64,000 nt of DNA, from NCBI GenBank assembly GCA_946803585.1, contig CAMPEQ010000007.1:280451-344450 (forward strand). Reading direction: 5' to 3'. This document shows positions 48,408 to 57,005 of this stretch, piece by piece. Positions within the stretch are counted from its first letter, which is position 1; every line of letters starts with the position of its first letter. The translations under genes were made by a program, and so were the position numbers. Below the pieces are notes generated by a model. The model was not told the DNA's origin. It did no database searches and was given only the letters and a program-made list of their open reading frames with translations. This stretch comes from an uncultured Actinomycetes bacterium. GTDB lineage: Bacteria; Actinomycetota; Actinomycetes; S36-B12; UBA10799.

Positions 48408-48661
48408 AATGCGTCGAGGCCTCTCATCAAGTCCACTGACGCCCAACGAAGGCTTATGTTAGACCGACGTCCCACATGCGTAACTCCCCTGGTCGACTAG
48501 CCCTGATATCCGGCCATTGTTTGGCCCCCGTAAGCGGCGAATCACGGGTGCGTACGAATCAGGAAAGGTGACGAGCAACACGGTGTTTCTTTGGGTTTTA
48601 CCTGGTTGGAGTGGGTCCAGAGTGGGCATCACGTCGTCGGAGCTACCTGAGGAGGAACCCA

Positions 48662-49102
48662 ATGACCACTGGACCACTACCCACAATCGTTTCAACCGAG
48701 ATGGATCTGAAGCTGGTACTGACAGCTGATCGATCCGTAAGCGTTCTAGCGCTACTCGACTACGCCGCACATGAGCCCTACTCGGTTCGCGCAACCTTCC
48801 GTACATCCGAAGGCGACGTTAACTGGGTATTCGCTCGTGAACTCATCGCCGAGGGCCTTCGCAAGCCGGCCGGAGATGGTGACATCGCAATGTGGCCGTC
48901 GAAGACTGACGGACACGAAGTGCTCTGCATCTCGCTGTCCTCGCCAAGCGGACAGGCCCTCATGGAGGCGCCGCGAGAGATTATCGAGGACTTCTTGGCC
49001 CGCAGCTACACGATCGTGCCCGTCGGGTCGGAGAGCGCGCTTATCGACATGGATTCGTTGATCGACCGTCTATTGGAAGATGGCGGACCCACGAGCTTGT
49101 AG
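48662..49102 (+). CDS. ssgB: SsgB-type sporulation/cell-division regulator (SsgA-like protein)
   Basis: 146 residues; GAGGAGG lies about 6 bases before ATG 48662, which fixes the start. Family stretches are YSVRATFRTSEGDVNWVFAREL, GDGDIAMWPS and SLSSPSGQALMEAPREIIEDFL. In Streptomyces, SsgB with SsgA positions FtsZ for sporulation septa; SsgB is the most widespread family member in Actinomycetia. Here it is alone, next to a tRNA gene, with 254 bases of upstream non-coding DNA (48408-48661) that could hold its regulation; I could not find a recognised sigma-factor box there. Its presence is the best hint that the organism can build specialised septa. Confidence 0.9.
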   Translation: MTTGPLPTIVSTEMDLKLVLTADRSVSVLALLDYAAHEPYSVRATFRTSEGDVNWVFARELIAEGLRKPAGDGDIAMWPSKTDGHEVLCISLSSPSGQALMEAPREIIEDFLARSYTIVPVGSESALIDMDSLIDRLLEDGGPTSL

Positions 49103-49135
49103 AGCCGCCCAGAGAACTCGTTCGATCTGTCCGGA

Positions 49136-49141
49136 TACCGT
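49136..49141 (+). promoter_or_regulatory. Leaderless-type -10 for the hydroxy-acid oxidase
   Basis: TACCGT exactly six bases before ATG 49148, in the short gap after ssgB. No ribosome site. Confidence 0.4.
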
Positions 49142-49147
49142 TGCAGC

Positions 49148-50254
49148 ATGACTGCTGCAGGTATCCGGACAGATCCAATTTCGGACCGAATCGTTCACGT
49201 AGGTCAGCTTGAGCCACTTGCTAGGGAACTACTCGCTGGACCGATTTGGGACTACGTCGCAGGCGGGGCCGGTGACGAAGTAACTCTGGGGATGGCTAGT
49301 TCTGCCTGGTCAGATATTCCACTCGCGCCTCACGTCCTAGTCGACGCATCAACGATTGACACCAGCACTGAGCTACTTGGGCACACGCTGGCTCATCCGA
49401 TTCTGATCGCGCCAACCGCCCGCCACGTCTCCTACCACCCCGAACGCGAACTGGCCTCGATGCGGGGCGCTGCTACCGCTGGCGCATTGCCAGTTTTCAG
49501 CTCTCTCGCGAGTTCCACGCTCGCCGAGATCAGTGCGGCAGCCACGGCAGAGGACTCGCCATGGTGGTTTCAGCTCTACGTCCAGAATGACCACGGGTGG
49601 ACCCAGCAACTGGTCGAAGACGCCGTCTCGGGTGGCGCGAGTGCGCTCGTGGTGACAGTCGACACGCCAACGCTGGGTGCACGCGATCGCGACAAACGCG
49701 ACAACCTCGGAGCCGCCGCCGGCGCGCAGTACCCAATCCTGGCAGGGATGACACCATCGCCAGATTCAACACCGCCCCACCGCAGGATCTACAACCCACA
49801 TCTCAGTCCGTCCATCACCTGGGATGACCTTGAGTGGCTAGTCGATATCTCCCCGGTACCGGTCATCCCTAAGGGGATACTGCGTCCAGACGATGCCCGG
49901 CGGGCTGTCGACTACGGCGTGGGCGCCATCATCGTCTCTAACCACGGCGCTCGGAACCTCGATACCGTGCCACCAACTGCGGTCGCGCTGCCCGGCGTAG
50001 TGGGTGCCGCCGACGGCGCAGTTCCGGTGCTTGTAGACGGCGGGATCCGTCGCGGAACGGACGTCGCGAAGGCCCTATGTATGGGAGCACATGCCGTGCT
50101 CGTCGGACGTCCGATCATTTGGGGACTCGCCACCTACGGCGCAGCAGGTGTCACCCACGTCATCGAGATGCTGCGAACCGAACTTGAGATGGCGATGGCG
50201 CTACTCGGAGCTCCGACAATTCCTGAGCTGGTGGATGACCTCATTTGGCGGTAG
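49148..50254 (+). CDS. FMN-dependent alpha-hydroxy-acid oxidase/dehydrogenase
   Basis: 368 residues with a TIM-barrel fold. The active-site segment is SNHGARNLDTVPP, where the family usually has SNHGGRQLD, so the catalytic His and Arg remain but two neighbouring residues differ. FMN contacts include APTARHVSYHPE, FQLYV and VDGGIRRGTDVAKALCMGAHAVLVGRP. Relatives oxidise L-lactate, glycolate or mandelate. The substrate loop near 210-235 is not diagnostic. It converges on pabC with a 13-base gap. Confidence 0.92.
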   Translation: MTAAGIRTDPISDRIVHVGQLEPLARELLAGPIWDYVAGGAGDEVTLGMASSAWSDIPLAPHVLVDASTIDTSTELLGHTLAHPILIAPTARHVSYHPERELASMRGAATAGALPVFSSLASSTLAEISAAATAEDSPWWFQLYVQNDHGWTQQLVEDAVSGGASALVVTVDTPTLGARDRDKRDNLGAAAGAQYPILAGMTPSPDSTPPHRRIYNPHLSPSITWDDLEWLVDISPVPVIPKGILRPDDARRAVDYGVGAIIVSNHGARNLDTVPPTAVALPGVVGAADGAVPVLVDGGIRRGTDVAKALCMGAHAVLVGRPIIWGLATYGAAGVTHVIEMLRTELEMAMALLGAPTIPELVDDLIWR

Positions 50255-50267
50255 TACCCAGCCACTG

Positions 50268-51110
50268 CTACGGATCGAGGGAATCCGCGGCCCGATGAGC
50301 GAACTCCGCAATGGCGCCCACTGCCAGATCGCCCGGGACCGCCAGCGACCGTCCGTCAATCGAATCCACTGGGATCAAACTGCGAGTCGAGGACGACAGC
50401 AGGAGTTCAGTGACCTGATCGAGCTTGGCGAAGGGGAAGTCCTGTTCTCGGACCAGACCCCACTCGAGGAGCAGTGCCCTGGTGACTCCAGGTAGGCAAC
50501 CAGTAGCCAACGTTGGCGTGATGAGTTCCCCGTCGACTCCCAACACAACGTTGGCCGTTGTCGCCTCGCACAGGCGCCCGGACGTGTCTGCCAGGAGCGC
50601 CTCGTCGGCGCCGTCGACTCGAACTCGCTCGAGGATCGCCAGGTTGTCAGCGTAGGAAGTTGTCTTCGCTCCGACCAGAGGGCCTTTGTCGTTATGACAC
50701 CACGGCACGGTCACCACTGATACCGAGTTTGGATGAGGTCGTTGTCTATCGACGGTAATCACTAGCGTTACCGGACCACTACGGCTTGGCACGGAGGTCT
50801 TTCCCGAGGGGTTTCCAGCGGTAAGGGTGATGCGCATACGTCCGAGCGGATCCACTAGATCAGCGTTGGCCGCGATTGTCGCCCTAACCGCCTCTCGCAG
50901 GTAGCCCTCATCAGGCTGCGGGAGTCCCACGAGCTTGGCCGAGTTCGCCAGTCGGGTCAAATGCCGCGTAATCGCAAAGGGCTGCCCATCGACGATCTTT
51001 ACGGTTTCAAACACCCCGTCACCGGAGGTGAACCCGCGATCACGGACGCTAACGATTGCGTAGGCCTCGACCACGAGTTGATCATTGAGCCAAACCCGGG
51101 CATTCGTCAT
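50268..51110 (-). CDS. pabC: Aminodeoxychorismate lyase (PLP fold type IV)
   Basis: 280 residues. The PLP lysine is in VGAKTTSYADNLAILERV, with DEALLADTSGRLCEATTANV following and the Glu/phosphate site around it. N-terminal VRDRGFTSGDGVFETVKI is characteristic of class IV aminotransferase-like enzymes. It yields p-aminobenzoate from aminodeoxychorismate for folate. It overlaps pabB by four bases, which favours the lyase over a branched-chain aminotransferase. Confidence 0.93.
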   Translation of the reverse strand: MTNARVWLNDQLVVEAYAIVSVRDRGFTSGDGVFETVKIVDGQPFAITRHLTRLANSAKLVGLPQPDEGYLREAVRATIAANADLVDPLGRMRITLTAGNPSGKTSVPSRSGPVTLVITVDRQRPHPNSVSVVTVPWCHNDKGPLVGAKTTSYADNLAILERVRVDGADEALLADTSGRLCEATTANVVLGVDGELITPTLATGCLPGVTRALLLEWGLVREQDFPFAKLDQVTELLLSSSTRSLIPVDSIDGRSLAVPGDLAVGAIAEFAHRAADSLDP

Positions 51111-52138
51111 TGGACCTCACCTGCAGCCACCGAAATGAGATGCTCAGCTTTCAGAACTGACTCGTCCCACTCGGCCGTCGCGTCACTTCCCCAGGTAATG
51201 CCGGCACCCGTTCCAAAGTTCAGCATGACTTCTCCTGCCTCTTGCGTCTTCCAGAAAGTCCTGATGGCGACGGCCAACTCAGCAGTTCCTTCGTCGGCGT
51301 CCACCCAGCCGATGGCTCCACAGTACGGTCCACGTGGTGTCGGCTCCAACTCTTTGATCGCCTGCAACGCGGTGTACTTCGGAGCGCCACTGACACTTCC
51401 GGGTGGAAATGCGGCCTCCGCTATCTCGGCTAGGTCCACCTCGGGTCGCAAGAGCCCATCAACCGTCGAGACTAGGTGCACGATCGTTGGATGCTGCTCG
51501 ATTCGTAGCAGGCTAGGAACTTCGACTGTCCCGGGCTCGCAAACCCGGCTCAGGTCGTTGCGCACCAGATCTACGATCATGACGTTCTCGGCGCGATCCT
51601 TGTCCGATAGGCCGTCACCGTGACGAGCCGTGCCTTTGACCGGACCCGAACTCACCTGGCGATCAGTGACTGAAATGAATAGCTCCGGAGAAGCCGACGC
51701 GATCTCGAGACCCTCGTTGGGAATGCTGATTGCCCCAGAATATGGGGCCGGGTTCTGTTCGCTAAGAAGTGCGGCCAGGCCGAGGATGTTTGCTCGATCG
51801 GGACTGGGAAGCGCGGCACTCAGCAGCCGACAGATGTTGGCTTGATAGAGGCGCCCTGCCGCTATGTCAGCTCGCACCGACTCCACCGCCGACTCATACC
51901 CCCGCTGATCAAGGGTCGTTTGGTACGCGCTAGCAGCTGGGCCGCTCCACGGGCCGATCACCTCGCGAACAGATCCCCTATGCCAGGAGGCGAACCTGTG
52001 ACACCTGACCTTGCCTTCGAAGTCGATGACGACTGCCCATCGACCTGCGCTGGCGGTTGCGCTCAAGTCGTCCGACGATTCAACGAGATCCGTACCAATC
52101 AGCCCACCTAGCCATGCGACTGGCTCATCTTTCGTCAC
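51107..52138 (-). CDS. pabB: Aminodeoxychorismate synthase component I
   Basis: 343 residues from GTG 52138; a longer upstream frame exists. The chorismate-binding core has GTARHGDGLSDKDRAENVMI, VDLVRNDLSRVCEPGTVEV, PPGSVSGAPKYTALQAIKELE and CGAIGWVD. It makes 4-amino-4-deoxychorismate from chorismate and ammonia. The glutaminase subunit (pabA) is not encoded next to it. The protein is shorter than the usual 450 residues, the N-terminal part being compact. It uses chorismate made by the aro genes. Confidence 0.93.
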   Translation of the reverse strand: MTKDEPVAWLGGLIGTDLVESSDDLSATASAGRWAVVIDFEGKVRCHRFASWHRGSVREVIGPWSGPAASAYQTTLDQRGYESAVESVRADIAAGRLYQANICRLLSAALPSPDRANILGLAALLSEQNPAPYSGAISIPNEGLEIASASPELFISVTDRQVSSGPVKGTARHGDGLSDKDRAENVMIVDLVRNDLSRVCEPGTVEVPSLLRIEQHPTIVHLVSTVDGLLRPEVDLAEIAEAAFPPGSVSGAPKYTALQAIKELEPTPRGPYCGAIGWVDADEGTAELAVAIRTFWKTQEAGEVMLNFGTGAGITWGSDATAEWDESVLKAEHLISVAAGEVQ

Positions 52139-52269
52139 GTCTTCACCGCCTCTCCCGGTCGACCGCAATAACACCAAACATCCCAATGACCCACCCGCCT
52201 AAGACTCCGGCAAAGGGTTATCGGCTAAAGTGTGCCCGCACCTGATGAGACCACGTCGCGTCGGGTACA

Positions 52270-52342
52270 CGCGGACGTAGCGCAGCTGGTAGCGCATCAC
52301 CTTGCCAAGGTGAGGGTCGCGGGTTCGAATCCCGTCGTCCGC
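52270..52342 (+). tRNA. tRNA-Gly(GCC)
   Basis: 73 nt. Acceptor GCGGACG/CGTCCGC, anticodon stem TCACC/GGTGA with loop TTGCCAA (GCC), T arm GCGGG/CCCGT (one G-T pair) with TTCGAAT. CCA not encoded. First of a three-tRNA cluster. Confidence 0.95.
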
Positions 52343-52389
52343 TCGCAATAGCCCCCCGGCCTAGCGTTAGGCTGGACCTAAGGCACCAC

Positions 52390-52460
52390 GGTGGAGTGGC
52401 CGAGAGGCGAGGCAACGGCCTGCAAAGCCGTGTACACGGGTTCAAATCCCGTCTCCACCT
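52390..52460 (+). tRNA. tRNA-Cys(GCA)
   Basis: 71 nt. Acceptor GGTGGAG/CTCCACC, anticodon stem ACGGC/GCCGT with loop CTGCAAA (GCA), T arm ACGGG/CCCGT with TTCAAAT. CCA not encoded. Confidence 0.95.
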
Positions 52461-52512
52461 CGTTAGGCGACTGAGCCTGAACAACTGTTAGACCGCTAGA
52501 CAAGCAACACAC

Positions 52513-52590
52513 GCACCTGTAGCGCAGTCCGGTTAGCGCACCTCCCTGACACGGAGGGGGTCCCCAGTTCAAATCTGGGCAGGTGCACCA
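52513..52590 (+). tRNA. tRNA-Val(GAC)
   Basis: 75 nt plus encoded CCA. Acceptor GCACCTG/CAGGTGC, D arm GCGC/GCGC, anticodon stem CCTCC/GGAGG with loop CTGACAC (GAC), T arm CCCAG/CTGGG. The Gly-Cys-Val order is the one commonly found in actinobacteria. It is the only tRNA in this window with genomic CCA. Confidence 0.95.
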
Positions 52591-52635
52591 TCTGCCTTGG
52601 CCACGAGTGCGCCTACCCAGAGCCGCACGCGATCG

Positions 52636-53865
52636 TTAGACCTTCAGCGGTCGCCCGTTTCCTTGCACACCGGACTCGGATAGGGGCAACACACGGACTC
52701 CACTCAGCCCCAGCCACCCGGCCATGCGCTCAAGCTCCAGGCGTAGTGAATCGCGAACAGCCTCCGGATCGATTCCCTCCTCAAGCCACACCGACCGAAC
52801 AATGAGGAACCCCGCATCGCGATCTGCCTTGAGATCAACCCGCGCGACGAACCTTCCCTTCATCAAGAAGGGGTACACGTAGTAGCCGAACTGCCTCTTC
52901 TTGGCTGGAACGTAGATCTCGATCCGGTAGTCGAAGCCAAATAGCTCGCGGAGGCGCCGCCGCTCGAAGACGAGCGAGTCGAATGGGCTTAGCAGCGCGG
53001 TGGCCGCCAACTGTCTCGGCCTGGTCGCCTTGTGCCAGACCCATACATCCCGCGCCCATCCATCCACTCGGACCGGGATCAACTCGCCTGAGGCCTCTAA
53101 CTCCGCGATCGCGGAGGCTACCTCTCGACGATTCAGCCTGAAATAGTCAGTAAGACACCCCAGCGTCGCCACTGCGAGGGCTGAGGCTGATCGCCGAACA
53201 AGCGCGAGCACTGCATCACTAGGTGTAGGGGTAGGTAAGTGAACAACCTCCGGCGGCAGCACATTGGCAGGAAGGTCAAAGAGACGCTCAAACGAGGGCG
53301 TCCGCGCTGCGACCGAGAGTTGGCCGGACCAGAACAGCCATTCCGTCGCAGTCTTCACCTGGGACCAGTTCCATCCCCACGCATCACGCGCACTCGGTTC
53401 CGGTTGCATTCCAGTGACAACTGCACTTTCGATCTGACGAGCGGTCCGCGGTCGCACCGCAATCTCATCAAGCACCCGAGCAACCAACTCCGGGTGTTCT
53501 TGAGCCACCACGCGCATATTCCCCCACGCCTCATCCTCGGCGCGCGCCATTCTGGTTCTCAGCGCAGGCTCAAGTCGGACATCAATCATGCTCGCCGCGT
53601 GACCCCAGTACTCGAATAGTCTGCGAGGCGCGTTGCCGACAGCACGATCGAGCAAGCTGGTGTCGTACTCGCCCCAACGAGAGAAGACTGGGAGGTACTG
53701 AGCGCGCGCAACGACGTTTACGGAATCGACCTGAAACTGGGCGACCTGGTCAATGGTGCTCTGGAGATGGCGCATCGTCACGGTCGAGGGCTTCCGGAGG
53801 CCGAAACCCTGCGCAGTAAGAGCCATGCGCCGCGCAGCCTCAAGGCTGAGCGTCGGCGAACTCAT
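52636..53865 (-). CDS. Winged-helix protein of the YcaQ/AlkX DNA-glycosylase family
   Basis: 409 residues, the HTH_42 family. The catalytic-type QxD motif is in AQFQVDSVNVVARAQYLP; RLFEYWGHAASMIDV is another conserved block, and the C-terminal YYVYPFLMKGRFVARVDLKAD is typical. YcaQ relatives unhook interstrand crosslinks and remove bulky alkyl bases; in Streptomyces similar proteins protect antibiotic producers. No such cluster is present here, so a general repair role is more likely. ATG 53865 has TAGCGT exactly six bases upstream, the leaderless layout. Confidence 0.88.
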   Translation of the reverse strand: MSSPTLSLEAARRMALTAQGFGLRKPSTVTMRHLQSTIDQVAQFQVDSVNVVARAQYLPVFSRWGEYDTSLLDRAVGNAPRRLFEYWGHAASMIDVRLEPALRTRMARAEDEAWGNMRVVAQEHPELVARVLDEIAVRPRTARQIESAVVTGMQPEPSARDAWGWNWSQVKTATEWLFWSGQLSVAARTPSFERLFDLPANVLPPEVVHLPTPTPSDAVLALVRRSASALAVATLGCLTDYFRLNRREVASAIAELEASGELIPVRVDGWARDVWVWHKATRPRQLAATALLSPFDSLVFERRRLRELFGFDYRIEIYVPAKKRQFGYYVYPFLMKGRFVARVDLKADRDAGFLIVRSVWLEEGIDPEAVRDSLRLELERMAGWLGLSGVRVLPLSESGVQGNGRPLKV

Positions 53866-53871
53866 CCTTGG

Positions 53872-53877
53872 ACGCTA
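53872..53877 (-). promoter_or_regulatory. Leaderless-type -10 for the YcaQ-like gene
   Basis: Minus-strand TAGCGT, six bases before ATG 53865. Confidence 0.4.
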
Positions 53878-53959
53878 CCAGTTGTCGCATCAGATCATGG
53901 CTCGTCGTTTTGTTCTATTGTTCAAATCAACTACCGGCGGACTGCGAGATGAGCGCGAG

Positions 53960-55087
53960 ATGACGATCCCAGAATTCCCCAAGATGGCGCACGAAGGCGG
54001 AACCCAAGCCTTGACGACAACACCCGTCGTCGGGGTTCCCACCGTTGACTATGCCGACCAGTACGTCCCAGGTTCCGAAACCCTGGCAAGCGAAGAAATT
54101 CGGGTCACCGTCATTGGGAGTGGTTATCCCTTCCCACGCCGAGCACAGGCGTCTGGCTCGATACTTGTCGAGGTCGGAAACGATCAACGCGACATCTTCA
54201 TCTTCGATCTAGGGACCGGCGCGCTATCAAACCTCGCGTCTATGCAGCTTCCCGTGGAGTCAATCACCAAGCTCTTTCTCACCCATCTTCACGCCGACCA
54301 TATGGGCGATATTTTCGGCCTCATGGGCAGCTACGCGAAGGTAGGGCGCACCGACCCCGTAGAGATCTGGGGCGGTGCCAGCGATAACCCTGACCGAGGT
54401 ATTTCGAAGTTCGTCGAACACGTCTCGGGCGCATTGGCTTGGGATCGAGCATCCTTGGCTGGGCACCGGGCGACCAGTGGGTTCGACATCGAAGTTCACG
54501 AGGTGCCTTGGGACGCTCCTGCCGGAACATACGACCGGGATGGAGTCACGATTTCGAGCTTTCCGGAGATCCACGGCGTCAACGGTGCAGTCGGCTACCG
54601 TCTCGACTATGCGGGGCAGTCCGTGGTGGTTTCCGGTGACACCCGACCGTGCCAGTTCTTGGTCGATGCCGCTCAGAATGTCGATCTACTCATCCATGAG
54701 TGCTTCCAGTCACCCGCAGCTTTTGCAGCCGCGAACGGACTCGACCCTGCTGAGATGACCGCCGCGCTCAAGAGCGAGCACACTATTCCAAGCCAGCTCG
54801 GTCAGGTGCTGTCACTGACCAATCCCCGTATGGGAGTCGTCTGGCACCTAGACCTCTCACCTGGCGTTGATGACGTGATGACGGAGATCTCGGCGAGCTA
54901 CGAGGGCGCGGTAACTGTCTCGCAAGACTTCACGGTATTCAACCTCTTGCCAAGCGCCGTGGTCGCGCGCCAAGCCAAGATCCTGACGAATCCACCGGTA
55001 GTTCACGGTCGGTCCAGGAGAGAACCGATAACCGAGGCGCAAACCCCCGAACCCGGATGGTTCGCTAACGAACGGCTCGACCTCTAG
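53960..55087 (+). CDS. Metallo-beta-lactamase fold hydrolase (RNase Z/arylsulfatase-like group)
   Basis: 375 residues from ATG 53960 (ATG 53897 is an alternative). The metal motif is FLTHLHADHMGDIFG; further ligands lie in VVSGDTRPCQFL, DLLIHECFQ and VWHLDLSP. N-terminal RVTVIGSGYPFPRRAQASGS resembles the GTGxP-RA opening of the RNase Z/arylsulfatase branch. It also resembles a family that includes an enzyme of guanitoxin biosynthesis, but no other gene of such a pathway is near. The substrate is unknown. It is divergent from the YcaQ-like gene. Confidence 0.85.
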   Translation: MTIPEFPKMAHEGGTQALTTTPVVGVPTVDYADQYVPGSETLASEEIRVTVIGSGYPFPRRAQASGSILVEVGNDQRDIFIFDLGTGALSNLASMQLPVESITKLFLTHLHADHMGDIFGLMGSYAKVGRTDPVEIWGGASDNPDRGISKFVEHVSGALAWDRASLAGHRATSGFDIEVHEVPWDAPAGTYDRDGVTISSFPEIHGVNGAVGYRLDYAGQSVVVSGDTRPCQFLVDAAQNVDLLIHECFQSPAAFAAANGLDPAEMTAALKSEHTIPSQLGQVLSLTNPRMGVVWHLDLSPGVDDVMTEISASYEGAVTVSQDFTVFNLLPSAVVARQAKILTNPPVVHGRSRREPITEAQTPEPGWFANERLDL

Positions 55088-55107
55088 CTCGAGGCTGCCT
55101 TCGAGCT
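55086..55107. terminator. Bidirectional hairpin between convergent genes
   Basis: Stem AGCTCGA/TCGAGCT (55086-55092 with 55101-55107), continued by GG/CC across a CTG loop with one bulged T. It starts at the metallo-hydrolase stop and ends just before the stop of the gene on the other strand. No U-tract; assignment rests on structure and place. Confidence 0.5.
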
Positions 55108-55108
55108 C

Positions 55109-55732
55109 CTAGCTCACTGCTTGGAGCGTGGCCAGGAGTTCGTTCCTGCGTTGAGCGACGATTGAAGCAGATTCGGCAATCAGCGCATCTTGCCCAGGCG
55201 CCGTGCCCTGCGTTCGCATTCGCACATCGGCATCAAGTGCTTGGTGCAGATTGTCCACCGCCGCAGCAACCCGCCGTGGCTCCTGACTGCGCTTACTCGA
55301 CGACGCAACGCTGGAGAGACCGTAGAGTTGCTGGGAGATTGTTGTCACCCGAGGCGCTCCGTCGTTCCAGGTCCGTAGGATCTCCGGGACGCTCTTAGTT
55401 CGGTCAGCAACAGCCAACGTGAGCGAATCGGCAAACCAGCGAGCATCCGCAATCCGCAACCGGAACGATCGGTCCCAGTCTGAGCGTTTGCCAGCGGACT
55501 TACTCAGTGCCACCAGCAATGCGATCAGGACGATAAGGGCGATGGCCGCAACAATCCAAACCCAGTAGGGAAAACCCAAGAACTCCCCCGGAATCGCGGT
55601 CGACGAGCTGGATGGCTCCGGCTCCAGCGTGGGAAGTGTCGGGACCGGAATCGACGTTGGAATCGTCGGCGTGGGGATAGGGACCGTGGGCGCGGGCGTT
55701 GCAGTGTCAGCGAGGATCACGGCCCTATCCAA
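55109..55732 (-). CDS. Single-span membrane protein with Pro/Thr-rich N-terminus, function unknown
   Basis: About 207 residues. Residues 10-50 are Pro/Thr/Ser/Val-rich (TPAPTVPIPTPTIPTS and more), a likely extracytoplasmic, possibly O-mannosylated segment. Residues about 53-78 form one transmembrane helix (YWVWIVAAIALIVLIALLVAL). The rest is a soluble, probably helical bundle with DWDRSFRLRIADARWFADSLT. There is no signal peptide, so the helix may orient the short tail outside. The start codon is not ATG and is uncertain. Family not recognised; similar layouts occur in actinobacterial hypothetical proteins. Confidence 0.65.
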   Translation of the reverse strand: MDRAVILADTATPAPTVPIPTPTIPTSIPVPTLPTLEPEPSSSSTAIPGEFLGFPYWVWIVAAIALIVLIALLVALSKSAGKRSDWDRSFRLRIADARWFADSLTLAVADRTKSVPEILRTWNDGAPRVTTISQQLYGLSSVASSSKRSQEPRRVAAAVDNLHQALDADVRMRTQGTAPGQDALIAESASIVAQRRNELLATLQAVS

Positions 55733-55780
55733 GCTGAAACGGACCGAGACTTCTCGTTTACGGTGACCGTGGCGCTAGTT

Positions 55781-56524
55781 TTAGCGGATCTCGGTGATCT
55801 CTGGGCCGCGTTCGAATGGATCGAGCGGTGGTCGACCGTCATCGTCGTCATCGTCGTCATCTTCTAGCTCAGCGACCGCGTCATCGGGTAGTTGTAGCGG
55901 GAGCATCTCCCCCGGGGCCATCGGCTGGTTGCCTCGACTGACGACACATGCGGTGAAGATGTCTTCGAATACCTCTGCCGCCCTGTCATCGACAGCTGCC
56001 GCTCCGAGGAACACTCCGCGTAGGAGCCAGCGTGGCCCGTCGAATCCAACAAAACGAACTTGCTGGGTTGCTTCTTCGCCATCTTCGTTGGTCACCGGCA
56101 CAGTTGCCCGTAGTTCCCGGCCCAGGTTCCCTTCGCCCTCATCGGCTATCCCGCCAGATGAGGTGATCCCGGTTGCTAACTCCTCGCGCACCTCGGGCCA
56201 GAACTCCCCGTTTCGGGGTGCTGCGAATGGCTGAAGTTGAAGCCCGCCATCGTTAATCACGATAGTGATCGCGACAACAGTCTGGGATTCCTCGTCAAGT
56301 TCGAGGTTTACGTTCATCCCCTCAACTCCGGGGATCTTCAGCGATCCAAAGTCGAGGCGAACTACTTCATCATCGGGTTCTTCACTGATATCCCACGGCC
56401 CCGTGCCGAGTACCTGCGGAACCTGAGGCTTGTCGCTTACAACCCCTTGCTCGGCATCACCTTGCATCGCATCGGTAGCTGAACTGGCTGATTCATCGGC
56501 TTGGCCGCGATTTCGTCGAAACAC
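55781..56524 (-). CDS. DUF3710 family protein
   Basis: 247 residues. N-terminus acidic, then the conserved core with GPWDISEEPDDEVVRLDFGSL, GMNVNLELDEES, AIRTxxG-like LQPFAAPRNGEFWPEVREEL and VGFDGPRWLLRGVFLGAA. Near the C-terminus lies a run of aspartates (EDDDDDDD). Function unknown; in actinobacteria DUF3710 genes are regularly next to dut, as here. Start GTG 56524 with TAGTTT six bases before suggests a leaderless message. Confidence 0.9.
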   Translation of the reverse strand: MFRRNRGQADESASSATDAMQGDAEQGVVSDKPQVPQVLGTGPWDISEEPDDEVVRLDFGSLKIPGVEGMNVNLELDEESQTVVAITIVINDGGLQLQPFAAPRNGEFWPEVREELATGITSSGGIADEGEGNLGRELRATVPVTNEDGEEATQQVRFVGFDGPRWLLRGVFLGAAAVDDRAAEVFEDIFTACVVSRGNQPMAPGEMLPLQLPDDAVAELEDDDDDDDDGRPPLDPFERGPEITEIR

Positions 56525-56530
56525 GGGACC

Positions 56531-56536
56531 AAACTA
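56531..56536 (-). promoter_or_regulatory. Leaderless-type -10 for the DUF3710 gene
   Basis: Minus-strand TAGTTT, six bases before GTG 56524, within the short gap after dut. Confidence 0.4.
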
Positions 56537-56552
56537 CTTCAGTATTGGGCCG

Positions 56553-57005
56553 CTAACCAGTCGAACCGAAGCCGCCGCGCGCGCGTTCACTGCCTGGCAA
56601 CGCTTCAACCGCGAGAAACTGCGCTCGGGAGACCGGCTGGACGATCAACTGGGCGATTCTATCGCCACGGCAGAAGGTCACCGGATCGTCTCGATCGTGG
56701 TTGATGAGGTTGACTTTGATCTCCCCTCGATACCCGGCATCGATCGTTCCGGGCGTATTGACCATGCTTACACCGTGTTTGACGGACAGCCCGCTCCTTG
56801 GGTGAACAAACGCGGCGTAACCATCGGGCAAGGCGATCGCAATCCCTGTCCCGACGAGTCCACGCTGCCCGGGCTCCAGCGTTATGTCGTGAGCGGCGAA
56901 TAGATCGACCCCAGCATCACCCGGACGCGCGTAGCTAGGGATCGGCAGTTCCGCATCTATCTGCTCGATCAGCACCGTGACATCATTATCCCGAGGGAGA
57001 CCCAC
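56553..57005 (-). CDS. dut: dUTP diphosphatase
   Basis: 150 residues, trimeric dUTPase. Five motifs: AGDAGVDLFA, HPRSGLSVKHGVS, NTPGTIDAGYRGEIKVNLIN, RGDRIAQLIVQPV and the C-terminal P-loop-like RGxGGFGSTG (ERARGGFGSTG). It keeps uracil out of DNA and supplies dUMP. The GTG start overlaps the preceding thioesterase stop by one base (TAGTG). Confidence 0.97.
   Translation of the reverse strand: MGLPRDNDVTVLIEQIDAELPIPSYARPGDAGVDLFAAHDITLEPGQRGLVGTGIAIALPDGYAAFVHPRSGLSVKHGVSMVNTPGTIDAGYRGEIKVNLINHDRDDPVTFCRGDRIAQLIVQPVSRAQFLAVEALPGSERARGGFGSTG

Noticed and set aside
48459..48806. Minus-strand frame opposite the ssgB start
   Set aside because: Composition is Arg/Ser shadow-like and ssgB has a strong ribosome site on the other strand.
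53239..53619. Plus-strand frame inside the YcaQ-like gene
   Set aside because: Shadow of a gene with clear family motifs on the minus strand.
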